Assembly: GCA_947487925.1 (NCBI GenBank)
Contig: CANLCA010000032.1
Coordinates: forward strand, 1 to 11,573
Direction: 5' to 3'
Length of the DNA: 11,573 nucleotides
Source: Verrucomicrobiales bacterium
GTDB taxonomy: Bacteria; Verrucomicrobiota; Verrucomicrobiia; Limisphaerales; F1-80-MAGS106
Shown here: one piece after another, positions 5,717 through 11,573 of the stretch
Layout of the letters: each line of letters opens with the position of its first letter
Numbering within the stretch: the stretch's first letter is position 1
Made by a program: the position numbers and the translations under genes
The notes under the pieces: model-generated
Databases searched by the model: none
Told to the model about the DNA's origin: nothing
What the model saw: the letters and a program-made list of their open reading frames with translations, nothing else

Positions 5717-6514
5717 TCAGACGGTGCTTGGAGTGTCAAATGATGGCTTTTTGATTTTAGGAGGGCCCAACTGTGCCTGAGCCACGATGCGCAAGCCTTC
5801 GAGGGTGAGCAATGGATCTACAAGGGTGATCTCCGGCAGGTTGGCCGCAATGAGTCTAGCGTAACCACCGGTTGCCACGACGGGGAGGTATTCCACGTCG
5901 AGTTCCTTGCGGATTTGGTAGATCAACTCTTTGATGAGTCCACGGTATCCATGAACCGCCCCTGCCAACATCGCTTGGCGGGTGCTGCGGCCGATGGTGC
6001 CTTTGGGTTCCCGGATCTTGATGCGAGGGAGCAGGGCGGTTTTCTCGTGGAGATAATCGGTCATACAGGAAAGACCTGGAGCGATGATGCCTCCCACATA
6101 ATCTCCGGCGGGGTCCACGACATCAAAAGTGACGGCGGTCCCGAAATCGACGACCAACGCCGGGGCGCCGAAGCGGCATTTCACGGCGACGGCATTGGCG
6201 AGGCGGTCGGGGCCAATCGTCTCGGGACGGCGATATCGCACACCCACACCGACGAGATTGCGAAACGTGAGTTCGACCCCTTGGATTCCCAAGGATCGAG
6301 CGGACCAGATGGAAATCAAACGGGTTGCTTCCGGCACGACACTGCACCAAGCGACGCCAGTGATCGGGTGAGATCCCTTGAACGCGGCCGTTTGTTGTTG
6401 AGCGAGTCCGCTCGCCCAGTTCGAAGTTTTGATGTCATGATGGCGCACCACTCGTTTCGAGTTGGCCAACCCGAGGTGTGTGTGCGTGTTGCCGACATCT
6501 AGCAGGAGGATCAT
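5717..6514 (-). CDS. coaX: Type III pantothenate kinase
   Basis: This enzyme phosphorylates pantothenate with ATP, the first step of coenzyme A synthesis, and is cytoplasmic. It belongs to the ASKHA fold: phosphate-1 loop DVGNTHTHLG (Asp6, Gly8-Asn9-Thr10), GPDR at 101-104 (the pantothenate-binding GxDR motif), and the second nucleotide motif VVDFGTAVTFDVV with Asp123 and GTA at 125-127. These are followed by GGIIAPGL at about 141-148. The length of 265 residues is normal. It ends in tandem in-frame stops (TGA then TAG). The start at 6514 is the first Met and begins exactly at the conserved motif (MILLLDVGNT), though it lacks a clear ribosome binding site. It lies between birA (255-base gap, with a repeat copy) and the HNH gene. 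Confidence 0.95.
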   Translation of the reverse strand: MILLLDVGNTHTHLGLANSKRVVRHHDIKTSNWASGLAQQQTAAFKGSHPITGVAWCSVVPEATRLISIWSARSLGIQGVELTFRNLVGVGVRYRRPETIGPDRLANAVAVKCRFGAPALVVDFGTAVTFDVVDPAGDYVGGIIAPGLSCMTDYLHEKTALLPRIKIREPKGTIGRSTRQAMLAGAVHGYRGLIKELIYQIRKELDVEYLPVVATGGYARLIAANLPEITLVDPLLTLEGLRIVAQAQLGPPKIKKPSFDTPSTV

Positions 6515-6769
6515 GATGGGGATGCAGTGGGAACCGGGTATCGGAGTTGTTTGGGTATGAATTGAAACAGGCTCTTTTGAGGTGTTGCGCGGAACATTCT
6601 ACTCGCCCTGGAGCGGCGGTTGTCCAGGGCAAATCTTCGCAAGGTTCTGGCCATAAAGTCTTCCCAAGTCACTCACCAGATCCACGAAGGAGAGGGCTCG
6701 TTCCTCGTCAAGCCTCTCTCATCCAGGCCGTTGCAAAAACTTCACACCGGCCCACTGTGGTTTGAAAGT
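6515..6769. other. 255-base gap between birA and coaX
   Basis: No gene is evident on either strand. In the direction of the flanking genes it holds interspersed repeat copy B close to the birA end and then about 180 bases before the coaX start. The gap is long for an operon, so coaX-HNH may have its own promoter here, but I could not pick out a convincing -35/-10 pair. No intrinsic terminator for birA is evident either. Confidence 0.4.
6697..6729 (-). repeat. Interspersed repeat, copy B
   Basis: Read on the minus strand, the 33 bases from 6729 to 6697 begin GGCCTGGATGA and end GAGGAACGAG. They match copy A (4497-4530, plus strand) apart from one deleted A and three substitutions. It sits 40 bases beyond the birA stop codon. 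Confidence 0.7.
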
Positions 6770-7759
6770 TTAGGGCTCATTCTTCCGCATTGTGACGTCG
6801 CCTCCTATGATGCGCTCAAGATGTCCGTGCTGGGTTCGAACGAGCAGTGCGCCGTCCTGATCGAGATTTTCAGCGCGGCCCTTGATGGTGCGATCTCCGA
6901 CCTGGATTTGAACGTCCCGGTTGAGAGTGCAAGAAATGTTTTCCCACTCCTCGGCGACATCAAAGAAGCATCCTTCTGTGACCCGCTTGTAATCGTGATT
7001 CAATTGTCGCAAGACCTCGGCGGCGAATTCAGGTCTATCGATGAGGCGCCCCGATTGGATTCGCAATGAGGACGCGGTGGAGCGTAATGTTTTTGGGAAA
7101 TCTGACTCTGTCATGTTCACATTGATTCCGATTCCAAGGATGACGTGTTTCACATGATCGAGTTCCGCGGTCAGTTCGGTGAGCACTCCTGAGATCTTTT
7201 TCCCCGCAAGAAGCAGATCATTTGGCCATTTTATTTCCGGGTTAAGGTGGGTGGTGTTACGAACGGCTCTGGCGAGAGCGATGGCGCTGGCGATGGTGAG
7301 TTTCGTAACGGCCTGCGGAGCCAATTTAGGGCGGAGCAGGATGGAGAACCAGAGCCCTTTGCCCGCGGGGGATACCCATTCCCGACCAAGTCGGCCGCGG
7401 CCAAGGCTTTGTGACTCCGCGAATACCACGGCGCCTTCAGCGACGCCGTCCCTGGCAAGTTTTTCGACGATGTCATTCGTGGAGGTCGTGTTTTGGAAGA
7501 CTCGAATGTCGCGCCCAATGATTTGAGACTCGTCCAGACGGGAGAGGAGATCGTCGGCATGGAGCAAGTCCGGGGAAGCTCGAAGGGTGTAGCCGCGATG
7601 TGGGCTCGCCTCGATGTCGTAGCCCAGGGCGCGTAATTCTTCAATGCGGGCCCAGATGGCTGCCCGGCTGATATTCAGACGCTGCGAAAGGTCAGCGCCG
7701 GACACGGAGCCCGTTTCGTTCGTCCGGAGGGATCGGAGAATTTCGGCATCAATCGTCAT
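6770..7759 (-). CDS. birA: Biotin--[acetyl-CoA-carboxylase] ligase with HTH repressor domain
   Basis: BirA activates biotin with ATP and attaches it to the biotin carrier protein of acetyl-CoA carboxylase; in its bifunctional form the biotinyl-AMP-bound enzyme also represses biotin genes. The 329 residues contain an N-terminal winged helix (about 1-60: ADLSQRLNISRAAIWARIEELRALGYDIE), so this is the bifunctional class. The catalytic domain has TTSTND (91-96), the biotinyl-AMP loop GRGRLGREW (120-128), KWPNDLLLAGKKISGVLTE (177-195) and GIGINVN (209-215). The C-terminal SH3-like domain follows. ATG 7759 is six bases after the nadC stop, with GAGG as a ribosome binding site inside the end of nadC, so it is translationally linked to nadC. 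I saw no biotin operator in the window, so its regulatory targets lie elsewhere if they exist. Confidence 0.95.
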   Translation of the reverse strand: MTIDAEILRSLRTNETGSVSGADLSQRLNISRAAIWARIEELRALGYDIEASPHRGYTLRASPDLLHADDLLSRLDESQIIGRDIRVFQNTTSTNDIVEKLARDGVAEGAVVFAESQSLGRGRLGREWVSPAGKGLWFSILLRPKLAPQAVTKLTIASAIALARAVRNTTHLNPEIKWPNDLLLAGKKISGVLTELTAELDHVKHVILGIGINVNMTESDFPKTLRSTASSLRIQSGRLIDRPEFAAEVLRQLNHDYKRVTEGCFFDVAEEWENISCTLNRDVQIQVGDRTIKGRAENLDQDGALLVRTQHGHLERIIGGDVTMRKNEP

Positions 7760-7765
7760 GGGGCC

Positions 7766-8620
7766 TCAATTGCGGAAGTCCAGGGCGATGTCAACCGCGG
7801 GTGCGGAATGCGTCAACGCGCCTACGGAGATAAAGTCGACGCCGGTTTCCGCGATCGCCCTGATTGTATCCATCCGGACGCCGCCGCTTGCTTCCGTCAG
7901 GGCTCGACCCCGGGCAAGAGCGACGGCTTCTCGAAGATCCTCGAGCGACATGTTATCGAGCAGCACGATGTCAGCGCCGGCTTCGACGGCCTGTCGGACC
8001 TGGGCGAGAGAGTCGGCTTCAACCTCGACCTTGAGCCGAGGGAACCGAGCGCGAGATCGTCTGACAGCAGCGTCGATGGCATTGGGTTTTTCATTTCGCA
8101 GGGCCACGAGATGGTTGTCCTTGATGAGAATTTGGTCGTAGAGCCCCATTCGATGATTGGTCGCGCCTCCGCAAGCCGTGGCGTGTTTTTCGAGCAGACG
8201 CCATCCGGGAGTGGTTTTGCGGGTGTCGAGAAGTCGGGTTTTCAATCCTTCGATCGCACGGCAGAATTCGGCGGTCTTGGTGGCGACGCCCGAGAGGTGC
8301 TGCGCGAAGTTGAGCGCGGTGCGTTCAGCGGTGAGGAGGGCCCGGGCGGGTCCGTGAACTGTCATGAGGATGCCTCGGGAGGAAATCCATTGGCCATCTT
8401 GGGCGATTTGAGTCACTCGGAGGTCGGGGCAGGATCGGAGGAACGTGGCTCGGGCGATATCGAGTCCGCAAGCCATGAGCGGCTCGCGTGCGATCATGTC
8501 AGCTGTGGCAAGAACTGAATCAGGGACCGTGGCGATGGAGGTCGCATCTCCATCGCCGATGTCTTCCTGAAGAGCCTGTTCAACCCGCTCCAGGATCAAA
8601 CTTTCTGGAATCACGGACAT
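7766..8620 (-). CDS. nadC: Nicotinate-nucleotide pyrophosphorylase (carboxylating)
   Basis: NadC (quinolinate phosphoribosyltransferase) converts quinolinate and PRPP to nicotinate mononucleotide, CO2 and pyrophosphate in de novo NAD synthesis. The 284-residue protein has EDIGDGD (19-25), TAERTALN (97-104), LLDTRKTTPGWR (130-141), the active-site Lys145 in EKHA, GGATNHR (151-157), IKDNH (166-170), VEVEA (198-202), LLDNMS (220-225) and EASGGV (243-248). These cover the substrate and phosphate-binding residues of the family. I chose ATG 8620 because the homologous sequence begins there (MSVIPESLILERVEQALQEDIG). The frame is open for 35 further codons upstream, but that part does not resemble the family and would use up the promoter region shared with ftsK. 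It is the first gene of a minus-strand cluster with birA, coaX and the HNH gene. Confidence 0.95.
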   Translation of the reverse strand: MSVIPESLILERVEQALQEDIGDGDATSIATVPDSVLATADMIAREPLMACGLDIARATFLRSCPDLRVTQIAQDGQWISSRGILMTVHGPARALLTAERTALNFAQHLSGVATKTAEFCRAIEGLKTRLLDTRKTTPGWRLLEKHATACGGATNHRMGLYDQILIKDNHLVALRNEKPNAIDAAVRRSRARFPRLKVEVEADSLAQVRQAVEAGADIVLLDNMSLEDLREAVALARGRALTEASGGVRMDTIRAIAETGVDFISVGALTHSAPAVDIALDFRN

Positions 8621-8751
8621 GGTCGCAGAGTGGGGCAATGGATTGGAGGAGCAAAGAAAAATCAGGGCTGTGAATGAAAGTCTGCACTTGCAAGGGCTGG
8701 GCCTGTTCCTAGTGTACGCCCTCAATTAGGGAAGAAGGGAAGACTGGTAAC
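8621..8751. promoter_or_regulatory. Divergent nadC-ftsK intergenic promoter region
   Basis: The 131 bases between the divergent starts of nadC (minus) and ftsK (plus) must contain promoters for both. For ftsK a weak candidate is TTGCAA (8688-8693) with TAGTGT (8710-8715), spacing 16. A purine-rich stretch, GAAGAAGGGAAG, ends 9 bases before the ftsK ATG and is a likely ribosome binding site. For nadC I could not single out a promoter. No known riboswitch or NAD-related operator is apparent. Confidence 0.4.
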
Positions 8752-11394
8752 ATGGCTCGAAACGACAACGGCGGCAATTCAGCGCAGCATGGGTTTAGCG
8801 ATGTTGTGGGGATCATTTTTCTGAGCGCGTCGGTGCTGATGCTCGTGGCTTTGTTTTCTTACGACCGTAACGATGTGCTCTTCAACAAAGACCCCGCGAA
8901 CCAGTTCAGCAACAACTGGATTGGGCCTATCGGGGCGAATCTGGCTTTCGGGCTCTTATTTGCGTTGGGCGGAGCGGCGTTTTTACTACCAGTCCTGTGT
9001 CTTGGACTGGGTTTGTCTTGCTGGGTCGGCGCGCTGTCGTATTTGAGGAAGAGGTGGCCATGGCTCGTGATCTTTTTATTCACCTGCGCTTGTGTGCTTG
9101 ATTTGAACTCGCCGCGATTATCGGCAGTGGCCGCAATTTTGGATTCGGGGAGCGCTGGCGGGTTTGCCGGGTATGCGTTGAACAAGTATGTGTTTCGGCA
9201 CTTCGGCACGGTCGGTTCATCGATTCTATTTGCCACGTTGTATGCGGTGAGCGTTTTGTTTCTCACCAATTTCCAGCTCAAGGATTGGATCCTTCGATTC
9301 CGGATGCCCCAGTTTGGCAACCGCCCATTTTCCGCGGGAGACCCAGAAAGCACCGTAGTGTCGGTCCAGCGCGAGGAGGTGTTGGAGAAGAAGGTGAAGG
9401 GTCTGGCGAAGGAAGCGAAACGGTTGGAGGAGGAGGTCTTGAAATCGGGTTTGGGCGCCGATCTGCAGCCTGTGCCAGAACCGAAGGTCCGCGATTTGAG
9501 CGTGCCGCAAGCGCGAGCCGACGGGGGCGTGGTGAAGCTGCCTCAGAAACCCATGGATCAACCCGCCGGGCAGCCGAAGATTTTCATCGCAGGCTCGGGC
9601 GAAACTCCCCCGTCGAGCAACGACATCGCTGCTGCGGTTGGTGTCCAGCCTGTTGGATCCGTTGCCGGGGTGAAGCCCACGCCGGGCCAGGAGGGTGACG
9701 ACTGGATCCCCGCCGCCGTGACCGATCTCAAGCCGAAGTCGAATCCCTCGCCGTCACCGGTCCCGAAATTGCGCGGCAATGCGCCCAAGAAAATCAAGCC
9801 CATCACGGTGGCTTCAACCCCGTTGATCGGGAACTACAAATTTCCCGGATTGAACATGCTCAACATGCCAGACATGAGCGTGAAACCGACGGAGTCGAAA
9901 GAGGAGTTGATGTCGAACGCCCGGCTGATGCAGAACACGTTGTCGCAATTCGACATTGAAGTCGCGCTTGGGGACATCACGAAAGGGCCGACTATCACGC
10001 GCTATGAGCTGCATCCGGCTCCTGGGGTGCGTCTGGAGAAAATAGCGGCGCTAGGCAACAACATTGCGGCGGCGTTGAAAGCGGAACGGATCAACATTTT
10101 AGCGCCAGTACCGGGGAAAAGTTCTGTGGGTGTCGAGGTTCCCAACGCCATCAAGACCAAGGTGATCATGCGGGACTTGCTGGAATCTGAGGAATGGATC
10201 CACACGAAGGCGCGGATCCCCTTGGCGTTGGGAAAGGATGTGTATGGCCTGCCGATCATTGCTGATCTTGCCGAGATGCCCCATCTCCTGATCGCGGGCA
10301 GCACCGGATCGGGCAAGTCGGTGTGCATCAATTCCATTATCGCCTCGCTACTGGTTCGATTTTCGCCGGACCAACTTCGTTTTGTGATGATTGATCCCAA
10401 GGTCGTTGAATTGCAGCAGTACAACGGGCTGCCCCACCTAGTGGTTCCTGTGGTGAACGATCCCAAGAAAGTGATCCTGGCGTTGCGTTGGGTGGTGAAC
10501 GAGATGGAGAAGCGGTACCAGATCTTCGCGAAAGTCTCCGTGCGCAACATCAAGTCGTTCAACGAACGGCCCAAGGACAAACCCCTGGCCAAGTCGGAGC
10601 CCGAGCTTCCCCTGGTTGTGAAGAAGGAGAGGGTTGAGGCGGGCAGTGATGGGTTCGCGGTGGAATTGGACGAGGAAATTGTGGTGCCGCGAGAGGAAGA
10701 TATCGTGATTCCAGAGAAGCTGAGCTACATCGTGGTGATCATCGATGAGCTAGCAGACCTGATGCTTGTGGCGCCGGCAGATGTGGAGATGGCAATCGCG
10801 CGCATCACACAAATGGCGCGCGCGGCGGGGATTCATTGCATCGTCGCGACGCAGCGTCCCAGCGTGGATGTGATCACGGGGGTGATCAAGGCAAACATCC
10901 CTGCACGAATCGCGTTTCAAGTCGCCGCCAAGGTCGATTCGCGCACGATTCTGGATGCGATGGGAGCGGACAAGTTATTGGGCAAGGGCGACATGTTGTA
11001 TCTCCCTCCCGGTTCAGCACGGTTGATCCGTGCCCAAGGGGTGCTGATCACTGACCATGAGATTCAGCAGATCGTGGATTTCATCAAAGAGCAAGGCAAG
11101 CCGAGTTACGAGGTGGAGATCCACCAGCAATTGCAGAAGCCTGGAGCGGCCTTGGAGACTGAGGGGCAAGGTTCGGATGAGGACGAGAGTCTGATTGAGC
11201 AATGCATCGAGGTGATTAGAAGTGAGCAGAAGGCGAGCGTCTCGTTGTTGCAGCGACGCCTGCGCCTAGGCTACACCCGGGCCGCACGGATCATGGACGA
11301 GCTCGAGGATCGGGGAATTGTAGGGCCGAGCAAAGGTGCCGAGCCCAGGGACATTTTGATCGATTTGGACGGTGGCGGGGCCGATGGAGGCTGA
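8752..11394 (+). CDS. ftsK: DNA translocase FtsK/SpoIIIE
   Basis: FtsK is a septal, membrane-anchored hexameric motor that pumps DNA during chromosome segregation and dimer resolution. The 880 residues have the usual order. The N-terminal membrane domain has hydrophobic segments at about 18-37, 58-98 (probably two helices), 102-118 and 152-174. A Pro/Lys-rich linker with a short charged coiled segment (VQREEVLEKKVKGLAKEAKRLEEEVL, about 205-230) follows, then the motor domain. The alpha domain starts near 375. Walker A is GSTGSGKS (516-523, Lys522). Walker B is YIVVIIDELAD, with Asp665-Glu666. Sensor-like ATQRPSVDVITGVIKANIP and LGKGDMLYLPPGS follow. The C-terminal gamma winged helix is about 808-870 (LIEQCIEVI...VSLLQRRLRLGYTRAARIMDELEDRGIVGP), which in known FtsK proteins reads KOPS DNA polarity signals. 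The stretch between the Walker motifs carries a longer acidic insertion (about 604-658) than in E. coli FtsK. It is transcribed divergently from nadC. Confidence 0.96.
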   Translation: MARNDNGGNSAQHGFSDVVGIIFLSASVLMLVALFSYDRNDVLFNKDPANQFSNNWIGPIGANLAFGLLFALGGAAFLLPVLCLGLGLSCWVGALSYLRKRWPWLVIFLFTCACVLDLNSPRLSAVAAILDSGSAGGFAGYALNKYVFRHFGTVGSSILFATLYAVSVLFLTNFQLKDWILRFRMPQFGNRPFSAGDPESTVVSVQREEVLEKKVKGLAKEAKRLEEEVLKSGLGADLQPVPEPKVRDLSVPQARADGGVVKLPQKPMDQPAGQPKIFIAGSGETPPSSNDIAAAVGVQPVGSVAGVKPTPGQEGDDWIPAAVTDLKPKSNPSPSPVPKLRGNAPKKIKPITVASTPLIGNYKFPGLNMLNMPDMSVKPTESKEELMSNARLMQNTLSQFDIEVALGDITKGPTITRYELHPAPGVRLEKIAALGNNIAAALKAERINILAPVPGKSSVGVEVPNAIKTKVIMRDLLESEEWIHTKARIPLALGKDVYGLPIIADLAEMPHLLIAGSTGSGKSVCINSIIASLLVRFSPDQLRFVMIDPKVVELQQYNGLPHLVVPVVNDPKKVILALRWVVNEMEKRYQIFAKVSVRNIKSFNERPKDKPLAKSEPELPLVVKKERVEAGSDGFAVELDEEIVVPREEDIVIPEKLSYIVVIIDELADLMLVAPADVEMAIARITQMARAAGIHCIVATQRPSVDVITGVIKANIPARIAFQVAAKVDSRTILDAMGADKLLGKGDMLYLPPGSARLIRAQGVLITDHEIQQIVDFIKEQGKPSYEVEIHQQLQKPGAALETEGQGSDEDESLIEQCIEVIRSEQKASVSLLQRRLRLGYTRAARIMDELEDRGIVGPSKGAEPRDILIDLDGGGADGG

Positions 11395-11421
11395 TGTGGG
11401 AGGGCGCGCTTGGCGACAACG

Positions 11422-11573
11422 TTATTTCTTGAGCTGCGGGACGGGGAGGATTTCGGCCTGTTTTGAGGGCGAAGGCTGGTAAACTCCCGGTGTCAGGTCC
11501 GCGAGTGGATCCTTCGATCGATAGTCCATCCATGCACGGGTGCCGAAAATGAGACCAAGCAGGAGCCCGCCGC
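11422..11573 (-). CDS. C-terminal part of a small membrane-anchored protein (5' end outside window)
   Basis: On the minus strand an open frame enters from the right edge and ends at TAA (11422-11424). The visible 49 residues read GGLLLGLIFGTRAWMDYRSKDP, then a Pro-rich tail, YQPSPSKQAEILPVPQLKK. That is the end of a hydrophobic helix followed by a hydrophilic, probably unstructured C-terminus. The composition looks real, and the gene would be convergent with ftsK, 27 bases away. No family can be named from this piece. Confidence 0.55.
   Translation of the reverse strand, partial: GGLLLGLIFGTRAWMDYRSKDPLADLTPGVYQPSPSKQAEILPVPQLKK

Noticed and set aside
5915..6502. 195-codon plus-strand frame across coaX
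   Set aside because: Antisense to coaX, whose catalytic motifs are all present; no independent support.
6515..6769. Biotin operator or riboswitch before coaX
   Set aside because: No BirA-type palindrome or known riboswitch core could be seen; only the repeat copy stands out.
7808..8518. 236-codon plus-strand frame across nadC
   Set aside because: Antisense to nadC, which has every family motif; long antisense frames are common in GC-rich genes.

Overview
The window is most likely chromosomal DNA from a member of the Verrucomicrobiota, probably of the Pedosphaera/Limisphaerales type. This rests on three things: a secreted 'NAVGYVNV...GFSMIANPL' protein of a kind I associate with that phylum, a PEP-CTERM protein with the 'GTINFANR' N-terminus, and degenerate interspersed repeats between genes. 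The assignment is inference from recognition, not from a search. I see no insertion sequence, prophage, CRISPR array or origin.

Layout, left to right. (1) 1-960 (+): the last 37 codons of an unidentified gene, overlapping an RluA-type pseudouridine synthase that starts at a TTG. (2) 961-1350: a gene-free stretch. (3) 1351-2424 (+): a zinc-dependent medium-chain dehydrogenase. (4) 2528-3854 (+): a probable two-gene unit for exported proteins, with a TTGACA promoter, a secreted protein with an internal duplication, a PEP-CTERM protein and a strong intrinsic terminator. (5) 3867-4429 (+): a tRNA-Glu(CTC) with its own likely promoter, then a solitary RelE/ParE-like protein. (6) 4430-5067: a gene-free, repeat- and hairpin-rich stretch between convergent genes. 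(7) 8620 down to 5068 (-): a cofactor cluster nadC-birA-coaX followed by an HNH endonuclease gene. (8) 8752-11394 (+): ftsK, divergent from nadC. (9) 11422-11573 (-): the 3' end of a small membrane-anchored protein gene, convergent with ftsK.

How the genes fit together. nadC (quinolinate to nicotinate mononucleotide), birA (biotin attachment, possibly biotin-responsive repression) and coaX (first step of CoA synthesis) are housekeeping cofactor genes read in one direction, and the HNH gene follows coaX by 28 bases. ftsK provides chromosome translocation at the division septum. The RluA homologue modifies RNA. The two exported proteins probably act at or outside the cell surface.

I found no convincing new multi-gene system. 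The most interesting signals are small. The tRNA-Glu appears to have A18 and G55 in place of the near-universal G18-U55 tertiary pair. A repeat of about 33 bases occurs twice, in opposite orientations. The 3' intergenic region after the HNH gene can fold into alternative, mutually exclusive hairpins.
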